Of a stretch of DNA of 64,000 bases, positions 54,127 to 62,703 are shown piece by piece. The stretch is from positions 202,403 through 266,402 of the forward strand of contig NZ_JAFKFW010000004.1 of the NCBI RefSeq assembly GCF_017308015.1, read 5' to 3'. Origin of the DNA: Allobosea sp. GTDB taxonomy: Bacteria > Pseudomonadota > Alphaproteobacteria > Rhizobiales > Beijerinckiaceae. A model generated the notes under the pieces. The model was not told the origin of the DNA, did no database searches, and worked only from the letters and a program-made list of their open reading frames with translations. The position numbers were made by a program, and so were the translations under genes. Position 1 is the first letter of the stretch, and the number at the start of each line of letters is the position of its first letter.

Positions 54127-55107
54127 TCAATCGATGCTGAGCTTCAGCATCTGGTGGCGCAGGGCATGCCGGCTGAGGCCGAGTTCAGCAGCCGCTTCGT
54201 TCACGCTGCCATTGGCTGCGGCAAGCGCGCTCCTGATGAGGCTCGCCTGATAGTTTGCCGTTGCTTCGTGATAGTTGCGGCGCGGCTCGTCGCCCCCAAC
54301 GCTGCCCTGTCCTGGTTGCGCGCGATCGGCTCCCTGCACCTCCCGCACAATACGGGCCGGGAGATGTCGGAGCATGATGACATCCTCGTCCTCGAGGATG
54401 AAGATGCGCTCAAGCAGATTTTCGAGTTCGCGGACATTGCCCGGCCAGGCGTAGCGCCGGAATATCTCTGCGACCTCCGGCTCCAGCCCGCGAATGACCC
54501 GATTGTAGCGGCCGCTCAGGCGGCGCAGGAAATGATCGGTCAGGACGAAGACGTCATCGCCGCGCTCGCGCAGGGGCGGCATATTGATGGCGACGACCTG
54601 CAGGCGATAATAGAGATCCTCGCGAAACCGCCCCGCATTGACCTCCGAGAGCAGGATCCGGTTGGTCGCGGCAATGAAGCGCACATCGATCGCGACCGAA
54701 TCGGTGGCCCCGACGCGACGCAGGCGCTGGGTATCGAGGACGGTCAGCAGTTTCGCCTGCATGACGAGATTCATGTCCCGGATCTCGTCGAGGAAAATCG
54801 CCCCGCCATTGGCGGCTTCGATCAGACCGGATTTGCGGGCAACCGCTCCGGTAAAGGCACCTTTCTCATGCCCGAACAGCTCCGATTCCAGGAGTTGGTC
54901 GGGGATCGCGGCGCAGTTCACGTCGATGAATTGCTGAGAAGCGCGCGGCGATTGCTGATGGATGAGCCGTGCGATGAGGCCCTTGCCGGTTCCCGTCTCG
55001 CCGTAGACGATGACCGCGCGCGCGGCGCTTTTCGCGACGCGATCGATCAGACGCCTGACCTCGACGATCGAGCCGTGTTCACCGATGAGGCCCGCTTCAT
55101 ACGCCAC
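54127..55107 (-). CDS. Sigma54-dependent activator lacking a sensory domain
   Basis: A 326-residue protein from GTG 55107, 8 bases after the C45 gene's stop. It starts almost directly with the AAA+ domain: Walker A VYGETGTGKG, sigma54 loop GAFTGA (83-88), FLDEIRDMN, and PGNVRELENL; Fis-type helix-turn-helix ends it (VNEAAAELGLSRHALRHQMLKLS). No receiver, GAF or PAS domain is present, so its activity may be set by an effector protein or directly by expression. In-frame upstream start at 55206 would overlap the C45 gene by 92 bases and is less likely. Lies inside the transporter/DUF1446 operon, implying a local regulator. Confidence 0.88.
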   Translation of the reverse strand: MAYEAGLIGEHGSIVEVRRLIDRVAKSAARAVIVYGETGTGKGLIARLIHQQSPRASQQFIDVNCAAIPDQLLESELFGHEKGAFTGAVARKSGLIEAANGGAIFLDEIRDMNLVMQAKLLTVLDTQRLRRVGATDSVAIDVRFIAATNRILLSEVNAGRFREDLYYRLQVVAINMPPLRERGDDVFVLTDHFLRRLSGRYNRVIRGLEPEVAEIFRRYAWPGNVRELENLLERIFILEDEDVIMLRHLPARIVREVQGADRAQPGQGSVGGDEPRRNYHEATANYQASLIRSALAAANGSVNEAAAELGLSRHALRHQMLKLSID

Positions 55108-55114
55108 GCGATAC

Positions 55115-56200
55115 CTATTCGAATTGCGGTCGACACTCGAACGAATGCCACGGACTGCTACAGGGTTTGCCCGCCGAAAAGTAGAGGCGCCCCTCGGCGG
55201 GTGCAAACACCGAACAGGAGATGGTGTGCGAGTCCCCGTATTCGCCGTGGCGGCACAGCGCTTCCTGTCCCTGCTCCGGATGCGAACTCATGATAGCAAC
55301 GACCTCGTCGAACGAGAGGCTGCCCGTCCGTTGCCGGAGCCAGGACTGCAATCTGGCGTGACGGCCTCTGGTGCTCCTGACCGCCCTTTCGTCATCGGGA
55401 GCCAGCCAGGACGGGCCACATTCCCGGCTGACAAAATGATTGGTCCGCATCACGTAGCGTTCGCTGGTTTCGGCGGACCAGGCCCGGTGTCCGAGTTCGA
55501 CCGCAGCGCAGGCTCCCGACTTGTCTCCGAGGACGATGCTGCCGCCGCCCGCATGCGAGAGCCCGGCGATCATCCCCAGCGCCTCTTCCACGCTGCGGCA
55601 CTGCCACAGCAGCCGGGTCATCAGAAAATAACGCAGCAGGCCGGGGCCGTGGTCCCTGGTGGATACATGGGTATCGACCAGAGCCAACCCATGCGCATTC
55701 ATCCCGCTGGAAAAGGCGCCGGGGCTGCCGAGACTGCCGACGCACAACACCGCTTCGCCTGGCCTGGCCGGGTCACGGTGCAGGAAGACCCGCTGCAACT
55801 GGACATGTTCACCCCGGTAGTCCCGGTTCTTCACGACCAGGGGCCCCATGGGGCTGCCCGCGCCCCAGCTCCATGCCGTGCAGCCGTCCTGGGCGAGGTC
55901 GGCGAGGAGGCTCATGTGAAGATATGCGAGAACGTCCTCGACCGGCCGGCCGAAGCCATTCGCGACGCCCGCCAGTTCCTGCGCTCCCTCCGGGTCGATC
56001 TCGCTCAGCATCACCGCCTGCTGGGCTAGCAGGCCAGCGATTTCGGGCTTTCGGAGCTGACCCGCCGCCGCCTCCAGCCGGCTGTCGATCGCGTTCCGGA
56101 CGGCCGGTATGAGTTCGGCGGCAAAGGCCGACTGGGCAAGACCGCGCTCATAGGCGCTGCCCTCGAGGAGCAGCGGCGTCGCCGACATCGTTTCGATCAT
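55115..56200 (-). CDS. C45 family peptidase/acyltransferase
   Basis: A 361-residue Ntn-hydrolase of peptidase family C45 (acyl-CoA:6-aminopenicillanic acid acyltransferase group). The predicted N-terminal nucleophile is Cys107 in LAQDGCTAWSW, which should become the N-terminus after autocatalytic cleavage; also VVKNRDYRGEH, SGMNAHGLAL and GGGSIVLGD. Reactions hydrolyse or transfer acyl groups on amide bonds. Start overlaps the OppF stop (4 bases), so it acts downstream of the peptide uptake system; substrate may be an N-acylated peptide or amine. No signal peptide. Confidence 0.85.
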   Translation of the reverse strand: MIETMSATPLLLEGSAYERGLAQSAFAAELIPAVRNAIDSRLEAAAGQLRKPEIAGLLAQQAVMLSEIDPEGAQELAGVANGFGRPVEDVLAYLHMSLLADLAQDGCTAWSWGAGSPMGPLVVKNRDYRGEHVQLQRVFLHRDPARPGEAVLCVGSLGSPGAFSSGMNAHGLALVDTHVSTRDHGPGLLRYFLMTRLLWQCRSVEEALGMIAGLSHAGGGSIVLGDKSGACAAVELGHRAWSAETSERYVMRTNHFVSRECGPSWLAPDDERAVRSTRGRHARLQSWLRQRTGSLSFDEVVAIMSSHPEQGQEALCRHGEYGDSHTISCSVFAPAEGRLYFSAGKPCSSPWHSFECRPQFE

Positions 56201-57195
56201 GGGGCCTCGAGCAAGTGACAGGCCGCGGCGCTTTCAGGTCCCCGCGGGCGAAGAACCGGGGCTTCGACACGGCATCGGTCGAATACGAAGGGGCAGCGGG
56301 TGTGGAACTTGCACCCTGCCGGCGGCGAGAGGGGGGACGGCAGATCCCCCGACAGCTTCACCCGCTCACTCTTCTGCCGCACGTCGATTCGTGGAACGGA
56401 GGACAGCAGCGCTTTGGTGTAGGGGTGTTGAGGAGCCGTCAGCAGGCTCCGGCTCGGACCGGTCTCGACGATTTCACCGAGATACATCACGGCGATGCGG
56501 TCGCTGACATGGCCGATCACCCCGATATCGTGGGAAATGAAGATATAGGTCAGCCCGAGTTCGCGCTTGAGGGCCTTCAACAGGGAGATGATCTGCGCCT
56601 GCACCGACACGTCCAGCGCCGAGACCGGCTCGTCGCAGACCACCAGGCTCGGGTTGAGGATCAGAGCGCGGGCGATGCCGATGCGCTGGCGCTGCCCGCC
56701 GGAGAACTGGTGCGGAAACCGGTTGAGATACTCGCTTTTGAGGCCGACGCTCTCGATCATCGCTACGACCCGGTCGCGGATTTCCGACCGACGCGAAATT
56801 CCCTGGATCGCCATCGGCAGGCCAACGATATCGAGGACTGATTTGCGGGGGTTCAGGGAAGCATAGGGATCCTGGAAGATGATCTGCATGCGGCGGCGCA
56901 GCGCAGTCATCTCCCGATAAGGCAGCGCCGTAATGTCGGCTCCATCGAACACGATGCGGCCCGAGGTCGGCTCGTGCAAACGCAGCACGATCCGGGCGAG
57001 GGTGGATTTTCCGCAGCCGGACTCGCCGATCAAACCCAGGGTTTCGCCGGCCCGAACGGAAAAGCTCACTCGATCGACCGCTTTCAGTGCAAGGACCGGC
57101 TCGCGCGCGAGGCGTTGCAGAAGGCTGTTGTTCAGGTGGTAGGTCTTGGAAAGTTGGCTGACTTCGAGCAGTGGAGGCGTCTGCGCTTGGGTCAC
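56197..57195 (-). CDS. Oligopeptide/dipeptide ABC transporter ATPase (OppF/DppF)
   Basis: A 332-residue ATPase: Walker A LIGESGCGKSTLARIVLRL, Q-loop FQDPYASLNPR, signature FSGGQRQRIGIARAL, Walker B VVCDEPVSALD, and the C-terminal Cys-rich oligopeptide module (GCKFHTRCPFVFDRC) that may hold an iron-sulfur cluster. GTG 57195 follows AGGAGGT and overlaps the OppD stop (GTGA). Confidence 0.92.
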   Translation of the reverse strand: MTQAQTPPLLEVSQLSKTYHLNNSLLQRLAREPVLALKAVDRVSFSVRAGETLGLIGESGCGKSTLARIVLRLHEPTSGRIVFDGADITALPYREMTALRRRMQIIFQDPYASLNPRKSVLDIVGLPMAIQGISRRSEIRDRVVAMIESVGLKSEYLNRFPHQFSGGQRQRIGIARALILNPSLVVCDEPVSALDVSVQAQIISLLKALKRELGLTYIFISHDIGVIGHVSDRIAVMYLGEIVETGPSRSLLTAPQHPYTKALLSSVPRIDVRQKSERVKLSGDLPSPLSPPAGCKFHTRCPFVFDRCRVEAPVLRPRGPESAAACHLLEAP

Positions 57196-58199
57196 TGCGA
57201 GACCTCCTTCAGACGGGGGATCTCGTCGACCCGCAGGCAGCGGGCCTGGCGACCGGGCGCAACGGCGTTCATCGGGATGTCGCTTTGACACGCAGCCTGA
57301 CGGAACTCGCAGCGCTCGTAGAAGCGGCACATGCCGCCGAGATCGATCAGTTCCGGTACACGCCCCTCGATGGGGCGGATCGGAGCGTCGAGGTCCGACA
57401 ACCTGGGGATCAGCCCGATCAGGCCCCGGGTATAGGGATGCCGGGGCTGCTCGATCAGTTGCTGCGTCGGCCCCGTCTCGACAATCTGTCCGGCATACAT
57501 CACCGCGACCCGGTCCGTATGCTCGGCCACGACCCCGAGGTCGTGCGTGATGAGGACGACGCTCATGCCCAGTTCGCGGCGCAGGTCCCCGATCAGGTCG
57601 AGCACCTGCGCCTGGATCGTGACGTCGAGGGCAGTCGTGGGCTCGTCGGCGATCAGCAACTTGGGACGACAGGACAGGGCGATGGCGATCATGATGCGCT
57701 GGCGCATGCCGCCGGAAAACTGGTGCGGATAGTCGTCGATACGCCTCTCGGGGGCTGGAATGCCGACAAGCCGGAGCATCTCGACAGCGCGCTGCCGTGC
57801 CGCCTCGCGGCGCCCGCGCCCCGGCAGGCCGCCGGCATGGGCGAGGATCACCTCTTCGATCTGCTCGGCCACTCTGAGAGCCGGGTTGAGGGCCGTGAGC
57901 GCGTCCTGCATCGTCATGGCGATGTCGCGCCCGCGCAGGCTCCGCCAACCTTCGCTGTCCAGCCTGCGCAGATCGATGCCCTCGAAATGGATCGCCCCCT
58001 CTGCGATGTAGCCTGGGGGCCTGACCAGCCCGATCACGCTGGCGAAGGTGACGCTTTTGCCGGACCCGCTTTCGCCGACGATGCCCAGGCACTCTCCCGG
58101 GTAGACGTCGAGATCGACGCCATCGACGGCGGTGACCAGTCCCGCGCGCGTCGGAAAGCAGGTCTTCAGGCCACGGATCGAGAGGAGAGGAGCAGACAT
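57192..58199 (-). CDS. Oligopeptide/dipeptide ABC transporter ATPase (OppD/DppD)
   Basis: A 335-residue ATPase: Walker [19 protein letters not shown], signature [15 protein letters not shown], Walker [13 protein letters not shown] and a C-terminal oligopeptide module ([17 protein letters not shown]). Start ATG 58199 directly follows the permease stop (1 base between); further upstream in-frame residues are Arg/Pro-rich noise. Confidence 0.92.
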   Translation of the reverse strand: MSAPLLSIRGLKTCFPTRAGLVTAVDGVDLDVYPGECLGIVGESGSGKSVTFASVIGLVRPPGYIAEGAIHFEGIDLRRLDSEGWRSLRGRDIAMTMQDALTALNPALRVAEQIEEVILAHAGGLPGRGRREAARQRAVEMLRLVGIPAPERRIDDYPHQFSGGMRQRIMIAIALSCRPKLLIADEPTTALDVTIQAQVLDLIGDLRRELGMSVVLITHDLGVVAEHTDRVAVMYAGQIVETGPTQQLIEQPRHPYTRGLIGLIPRLSDLDAPIRPIEGRVPELIDLGGMCRFYERCEFRQAACQSDIPMNAVAPGRQARCLRVDEIPRLKEVSQ

Positions 58200-58200
58200 C

Positions 58201-59100
58201 TCAGTCGCTGAACTTCGGGTCGAAGGCATCACGCAGCCCCTGGCTGGCGACGTTGATCGAAAGCACAAGCAGAAGAATGGCGATGCCTGGAAATGTGGAG
58301 GCCCACCAGGCATCGAGAATGAAGGCGCGGCCATCGGCCACCATGGATCCCCATGACGCCGTCGGGGGCTGCACGCCGAGGCCAAGGAACGAGAGGCTTG
58401 CCTCGAGGATGATCACATGGGCCATGCGAATCGTCGACACGACGATGACCGGCGACAGGATGTTGGGCAGGATCTCCCTGACCATGATGTGAAGTCGCGG
58501 CGCGCCGACCGCGCGGGCGGCCTCGACATATTCCATCTCCCGTGCAGCCAGTACTTCACCGCGGACGACGCGCGCAGGAACCACCCACTCCTTGTAGACC
58601 AGTGCCAGGATGATGTTCTCAAGGCCCGGGCCCATCATCGCCATCAGGGCGATGGCAAAGATCAGATAGGGAAAGCCGAGCAGGATATCGATGACGCGCG
58701 AGACCAGAATGTCGACCCAGCCGCGCATATAGCCGGCGGCAAGGCCGAGCGCCGTCCCGACCGCCGTGGCGATGAGCACGACGACGACGCCGATCGCGAT
58801 CGAGACCCGGGCGCCGTAGATGATCCGGGACAGGATATCCCTGCCGAGGCCATCGCAACCCAGGAGATAGCTCCACTCGCCGCCTTCCATCCAGGCTGCA
58901 GGCTGGAGGCGACGCAGGAGATCGTTCTCGTCGGGATCATGCGGTGCGAGCCATGGTGCGAAGATCGCCATCAGGATGAACAATGCCACCACAATGGCCG
59001 CCAAAAGAGAGAAACGATCCGCCACAAAGCGGCGCAGGCTCTCCCAGGTCGGCGATCGCGTCGGCTTCTCCGGCGCGACCGATAGCGCGGCGGCGTTCAC
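58201..59100 (-). CDS. Oligopeptide/dipeptide ABC permease (OppC/DppC)
   Basis: A 299-residue permease with an N-terminal TM (LLAAIVVALFILMAIFAPWLA), a periplasmic loop (LLGCDGLGRDILSRIIYG is the OppC consensus), and the EAA-like loop YVEAARAVGAPRLHIMVREILPNIL. About six TM helices. Overlaps the DppB-type gene's stop by 4 bases. Confidence 0.92.
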   Translation of the reverse strand: MNAAALSVAPEKPTRSPTWESLRRFVADRFSLLAAIVVALFILMAIFAPWLAPHDPDENDLLRRLQPAAWMEGGEWSYLLGCDGLGRDILSRIIYGARVSIAIGVVVVLIATAVGTALGLAAGYMRGWVDILVSRVIDILLGFPYLIFAIALMAMMGPGLENIILALVYKEWVVPARVVRGEVLAAREMEYVEAARAVGAPRLHIMVREILPNILSPVIVVSTIRMAHVIILEASLSFLGLGVQPPTASWGSMVADGRAFILDAWWASTFPGIAILLLVLSINVASQGLRDAFDPKFSD

Positions 59101-60104
59101 AGGCGCACCCTCGGATTGAGCATCGTGTAAAGCAGGTCCGCGACGAAGTTCAGGAGCACGTAGGTCACCGCATAGAACAACACCGCCGCCTGGATGAGCG
59201 GGTAATTTCGGACGAAAATGCTCTCCACCACGAGACGGCCGAGCCCGGGCCAGCCGAAGACCGTCTCCACCACCATGTTCCCGCCGAGCAGCGACCCGGT
59301 CTCCATGGCCGCGACCGTGACGGTGGGAACGAGCGCGTTCTTCAACGCATGGCGCCAGAGGACACGCCGGCGCGAAATGCCCTTGGCATGGGCGAAGACG
59401 ATGTAGTCCGACCGCAAGACCTCGAGCATCGCCGCGCGCTGCACGCGGGTCAGGACCGCGGCCATCGGGAGGGCAAGCGTCAGCGCCGGCAGGATGATAT
59501 GAGACAGCGCGTTAGAAAAGCAGTCGGGCCGCCCGCGCAGCAAGCTGTCTATGGTCATCAACCTGGTTATCGGCGCGACTTCACAGGCGTAGTCCATGCG
59601 CCCGGATACCGGCAGCACCTGCATGTGAACCGCAAAAATCATGATCATGATGATGCCGAACCAGAAACCCGGCAGCGAAATACCGAACAGGGATCCAATC
59701 GCGGCCAGGCGATCGATGAACCTGTTCTTGTGAACTGCCGCGAGAACGCCGAGCGGAATGGAAACTGCGAGCGCGATCAGCAGCGCAGCCAGCGTCAGCT
59801 CGATCGTTGCCGGCAAGCGCTCGGCGATGACGTCGGTGACGGGGCGGCGATGAAAGAAGCTGAGCCCGAAATCCCCCGTCAGGGCATTGCCGAGGAAAAC
59901 CGCGAAGCGTTCCAGCGGCGGACGATCCAAGCCCATGTCGTGGCGCATCGCCTGCACCTGCTCGGGCGGGACCTGCTGCCCGGACAACATCACCTCCACC
60001 GGGTCGCCAGGCGTCAGGGCCATCATCACGAAGACGATGACGCTGACTCCGAGAAGGACCGGCAGGAGCTGAGCGGTGCGCCCCACGAGCGCCAGAACGT
60101 TCAT
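59097..60104 (-). CDS. Oligopeptide/dipeptide ABC permease (OppB/DppB)
   Basis: A 335-residue permease beginning TAQLLPVLLGVSVIVFVMM, with PGDPVEVML, the EAA loop YIVFAHAKGISRRRVLWRHALKNAL and GNMVVETVFGWPGLGRLVVESI, all DppB hallmarks. Six TM helices expected. Starts 36 bases after the binding-protein stop. Confidence 0.92.
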   Translation of the reverse strand: MNVLALVGRTAQLLPVLLGVSVIVFVMMALTPGDPVEVMLSGQQVPPEQVQAMRHDMGLDRPPLERFAVFLGNALTGDFGLSFFHRRPVTDVIAERLPATIELTLAALLIALAVSIPLGVLAAVHKNRFIDRLAAIGSLFGISLPGFWFGIIMIMIFAVHMQVLPVSGRMDYACEVAPITRLMTIDSLLRGRPDCFSNALSHIILPALTLALPMAAVLTRVQRAAMLEVLRSDYIVFAHAKGISRRRVLWRHALKNALVPTVTVAAMETGSLLGGNMVVETVFGWPGLGRLVVESIFVRNYPLIQAAVLFYAVTYVLLNFVADLLYTMLNPRVRL

Positions 60105-60140
60105 TGCGTTGCCTCCGGCACCGTCAGCCCGCCAGACCGT

Positions 60141-61670
60141 TCACTTCACGCAGACATCGTGAAGATTGATCCGGCTGTCCGCGCTCGGCTCCCAGCCGCT
60201 GACGCGCTTCGACACGCCGTAGATGTCCTGCGGAAGCCACATGAAAATCCACGGGGCCTCACCGTTCACGATGGTCTGCGCCTTCTTGTAGAGATTGGCA
60301 CGCTTGGTCTGATCGAGCTCGACATCGGCACTGTCGAGCAGCGCATCGACCTCCTTGTTGGAATAGAAGGCGCGGTTGCCGCGTCCTCCGGTGCGAAGCG
60401 TCGGCACGAAGATGTCGGACGGATCGAGGGAGCCGTTGCCCCATGAGGTGAACATCATGTCGCCGGTCTTTTCGCCGGCCGGAGCCCATTTGGCCTGCAG
60501 CGTCGAAGTTTCGCTGATGTTCACCTTGGCGCGGATGCCCGCCTTGCTCAGCATGCCTGCGATCGCACCCACCACATCCTTGAACGGCCCTTCCGCATCG
60601 AGGGTGACATCGACGCCGTCCGGATAGCCCGCTTCAGCCAGAAGCTTCTTCGCCGCGGCCACATCGAATTGATAGGCCGGCAGATCGGAATTGAACCCGA
60701 AGGCATCGGGACTCATCACGCCATTGAGAGGGACGGCTGTTCCCAGCAGGACCCTGTCGATGATGAGCGCCCTGTCGACTGCCATGTTGGCGGCCTTTCG
60801 AACGCGCAGATCGTCGAAGGGCTTCTTGGACGTGTTGAGCGCGACAAAGAATGTCCGGGTGCCGTTGACCTTCATTACCCGGGTTTTGCCGTTCGCCTCT
60901 ACCTTCTTCATGTCGTAAGGTGGAAGCTCGTTGATGATGTCGACCTCGCCGGCGAGCAGCGCCGCGACCCGGGAGGCATTTTCGGGGATGACGCGGAAGA
61001 TCACGCGCTCGACGCAGGCCTTGCCCACCGGCGGAATATCGGTCGCTCCGCCGTAATAGCTGTCATGCCGCTCCATGATCACCGTGTCGCCCTTGCGCCA
61101 TTCGACGAGTTTGAACGGGCCGGTGCCGTTCGCCTGGGTCGCCAACCCCTGCGGCCCGGCCTTCTCGGTGAAAGCCTTGCTGACCACCTCCTGGACCGGC
61201 AGCATGGCGGGCAGGATCGGCCACGGCTCCTTCAAGGTGAAGCGCACGGTCCGGTCGTCGACTTTCGTGATCGATTTCACCGGACCGACGAGGTCTTTCC
61301 GAGGGCTGGTCTTCCCGTCGAGAGCGCCTTCCAGGGTCAGGCGCTGGAAGGTGAACACGACATCGTCTGCGGTCATCAACGACCCGTCATGGAATGTCAC
61401 GCCCGACCGGAGGGTGAAATCATAGGTCACGGGATCGACCTGTTTCCACGATTCCGCCAGCTCCGGCACAATATTCATCTTCGAATTGCGCGTCAGCAAA
61501 CCATCGTAAAGGTTGCGAATAATGGTTTCGGTGTCGCGATTGCGATGATTGCCTGGGTCGAGGGTCAAGGCATCTGTTGTAAAGCCGACGCGCAGCTCCG
61601 TGGCGGTGCCGGAAACCGGCAGCGCCGCAGCCAATGCGAGAACCGTAATCGAAAGCGCCTTGCGAAGCAT
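60141..61670 (-). CDS. Oligopeptide/dipeptide ABC substrate-binding protein
   Basis: A 509-residue solute-binding protein of family 5 (DppA/OppA): signal MLRKALSITVLALAAALPVSG, then VGFTTDALTLDPGNHRNRDTET, YDFTLRSGVTFHDGSLMTADDVVFTF and NGTGPFKLVEWRKGD. It captures peptides or related amines in the periplasm. Start ATG 61670 has GGAGGGAAAA; in-frame frame upstream to 61793 crosses the promoter. A -24/-12 promoter lies 59-74 bases upstream, making this the first gene of the locus. Confidence 0.93.
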   Translation of the reverse strand: MLRKALSITVLALAAALPVSGTATELRVGFTTDALTLDPGNHRNRDTETIIRNLYDGLLTRNSKMNIVPELAESWKQVDPVTYDFTLRSGVTFHDGSLMTADDVVFTFQRLTLEGALDGKTSPRKDLVGPVKSITKVDDRTVRFTLKEPWPILPAMLPVQEVVSKAFTEKAGPQGLATQANGTGPFKLVEWRKGDTVIMERHDSYYGGATDIPPVGKACVERVIFRVIPENASRVAALLAGEVDIINELPPYDMKKVEANGKTRVMKVNGTRTFFVALNTSKKPFDDLRVRKAANMAVDRALIIDRVLLGTAVPLNGVMSPDAFGFNSDLPAYQFDVAAAKKLLAEAGYPDGVDVTLDAEGPFKDVVGAIAGMLSKAGIRAKVNISETSTLQAKWAPAGEKTGDMMFTSWGNGSLDPSDIFVPTLRTGGRGNRAFYSNKEVDALLDSADVELDQTKRANLYKKAQTIVNGEAPWIFMWLPQDIYGVSKRVSGWEPSADSRINLHDVCVK

Positions 61671-61728
61671 TTTTCCCTCCGATCCGCGGCCGTGGTTTCT
61701 GCCATTCTGAGCGCGGTGAAAACCATTT

Positions 61729-61744
61729 CGCAATTCGCATGCCA
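61729..61744 (-). promoter_or_regulatory. Sigma54 -24/-12 promoter of the transporter operon
   Basis: Minus strand reads TGGCATGCGAATTGCG, with GG-N10-GC spacing intact (-24 TGGCATG against consensus TGGCACG; -12 TTGC). Predicted start at about 61718, giving a leader of about 50 bases to the binding-protein ATG. Confidence 0.7.
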
Positions 61745-61817
61745 GCGATGGATAGCGTGAATCATTGCGCCAATCGCGGTTATGGCGGCCCACCTGACGG
61801 ATGATTGTACCTCTTGT

Positions 61818-61832
61818 GCGTGAATTTCACGC
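61818..61832. promoter_or_regulatory. Upstream activator palindrome 1
   Basis: GCGTGAA-T-TTCACGC, a perfect 7-bp inverted repeat with 1-base centre, about 75-90 bases upstream of the -24 element. Confidence 0.6.
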
Positions 61833-61837
61833 GACCT

Positions 61838-61850
61838 GTGAAAATTTCAC
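61838..61850. promoter_or_regulatory. Upstream activator palindrome 2
   Basis: GTGAAA-A-TTTCAC, a perfect 6-bp inverted repeat, centred 19 bases from palindrome 1, about two helical turns. Together they suit binding of an activator oligomer. Confidence 0.55.
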
Positions 61851-62097
61851 GCTGCACGCGGGTGCTCGCGCATGCCAATTCGGGCCGGCACCTTTGAGAC
61901 CGATGGAGATTTTCGGGAAAATGGAATTCCGGAGCAGCGCCACTCGAATCTCCATTGGCCATGAGGATGCGGCTCCGCAGGGGCGGAACCATGCAGGCTT
62001 TGTGGATGGATGGCGCGGGCATGCGCCCTCTTGCCGACGAGGGCCGTCCGTTGGCCTGTCAGGTTTGCGGCACCTGTCGGGGTGGTGCAGCGAAGGA

Positions 62098-62496
62098 CTA
62101 TTCGGCCTGCCGGTATCCGAAGCAGCGAACGACCAGGGTTATGGCGCTCCAGATGACCAGACGAAGTGTCATGGCACCCATCGTGCGCATCTCATATGAT
62201 CCCCCATTCCAGACGTGCCAAAGGAAGAGGACAAACACTGCGGCGGTAGCCAGAGTGATTCCGGCGGAAAGTGTTCGCGCCCATTCGGCTCGACGCCACA
62301 ACCCGATGCCGGCCAGCACGTAGGCGAATCCCGCCAGGAAGTTGAAACGCAGCACGAAGGGCACCACAGCCCCCATGTCCACGCCGCCAAACAGCGCTCG
62401 CCAGCCCGAGACGACAGTCACAGTTCCGAAGATGATCGCGATGACACCGGCGGCTATGATCGCAAATGGCCGGTCCGTTGCGAACTGTCTGTTCAT
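62098..62496 (-). CDS. Small four-helix membrane protein, unknown function
   Basis: A 132-residue protein with four TM helices at about 10-30, 46-66, 73-92 and 108-126. It ends VRCFGYRQAE. ATG 62496 is preceded by AGGTCCGCC, a weak site; an in-frame start at 62682 would add basic non-membrane sequence. I do not recognise the family. It lies between the control region of the transporter locus and the P450 gene, same strand as both, and may be transcribed from the P450 side. Confidence 0.65.
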   Translation of the reverse strand: MNRQFATDRPFAIIAAGVIAIIFGTVTVVSGWRALFGGVDMGAVVPFVLRFNFLAGFAYVLAGIGLWRRAEWARTLSAGITLATAAVFVLFLWHVWNGGSYEMRTMGAMTLRLVIWSAITLVVRCFGYRQAE

Positions 62497-62703
62497 GGCG
62501 GACCTGTTCCACCTTGATGGTGTGGGCTTCATTTCGGCAACCACCCTGCTGACGGGGAAACGAGGCGTGAACCTTGCGAGAGCCCGGGCCGAGGTCCCAG
62601 CTCGCCAGGTCGCATGGCGTAGTTTTCTCAGGCCTTGTGTGCGCTCCACCCTCAGACGCTTCGGGGAAGTCGGCAGCCGCACATGATTTCCACCCGGTCG
62701 GGA

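Larger units (their letters stand above)
61671..62097. other. Control region upstream of the transporter operon
   Basis: A 427-base interval without a supported gene. It carries the sigma54 promoter (61729-61744) and two palindromes (61818-61850), listed separately. The remaining part, 61860-62097, includes an open frame from 61955 on the plus strand that overlaps the membrane-protein gene and has no recognisable domain. Confidence 0.5.

Noticed and set aside
57196-58092. N-terminal extension of the OppF frame
   Set aside because: It would read an out-of-frame shadow of OppD; the true GTG start with AGGAGGT is at 57195.
58983-60446. Plus-strand open frame of 487 codons over the OppB gene
   Set aside because: Antisense to the well-supported transporter genes; low-complexity His/Arg/Gln product.
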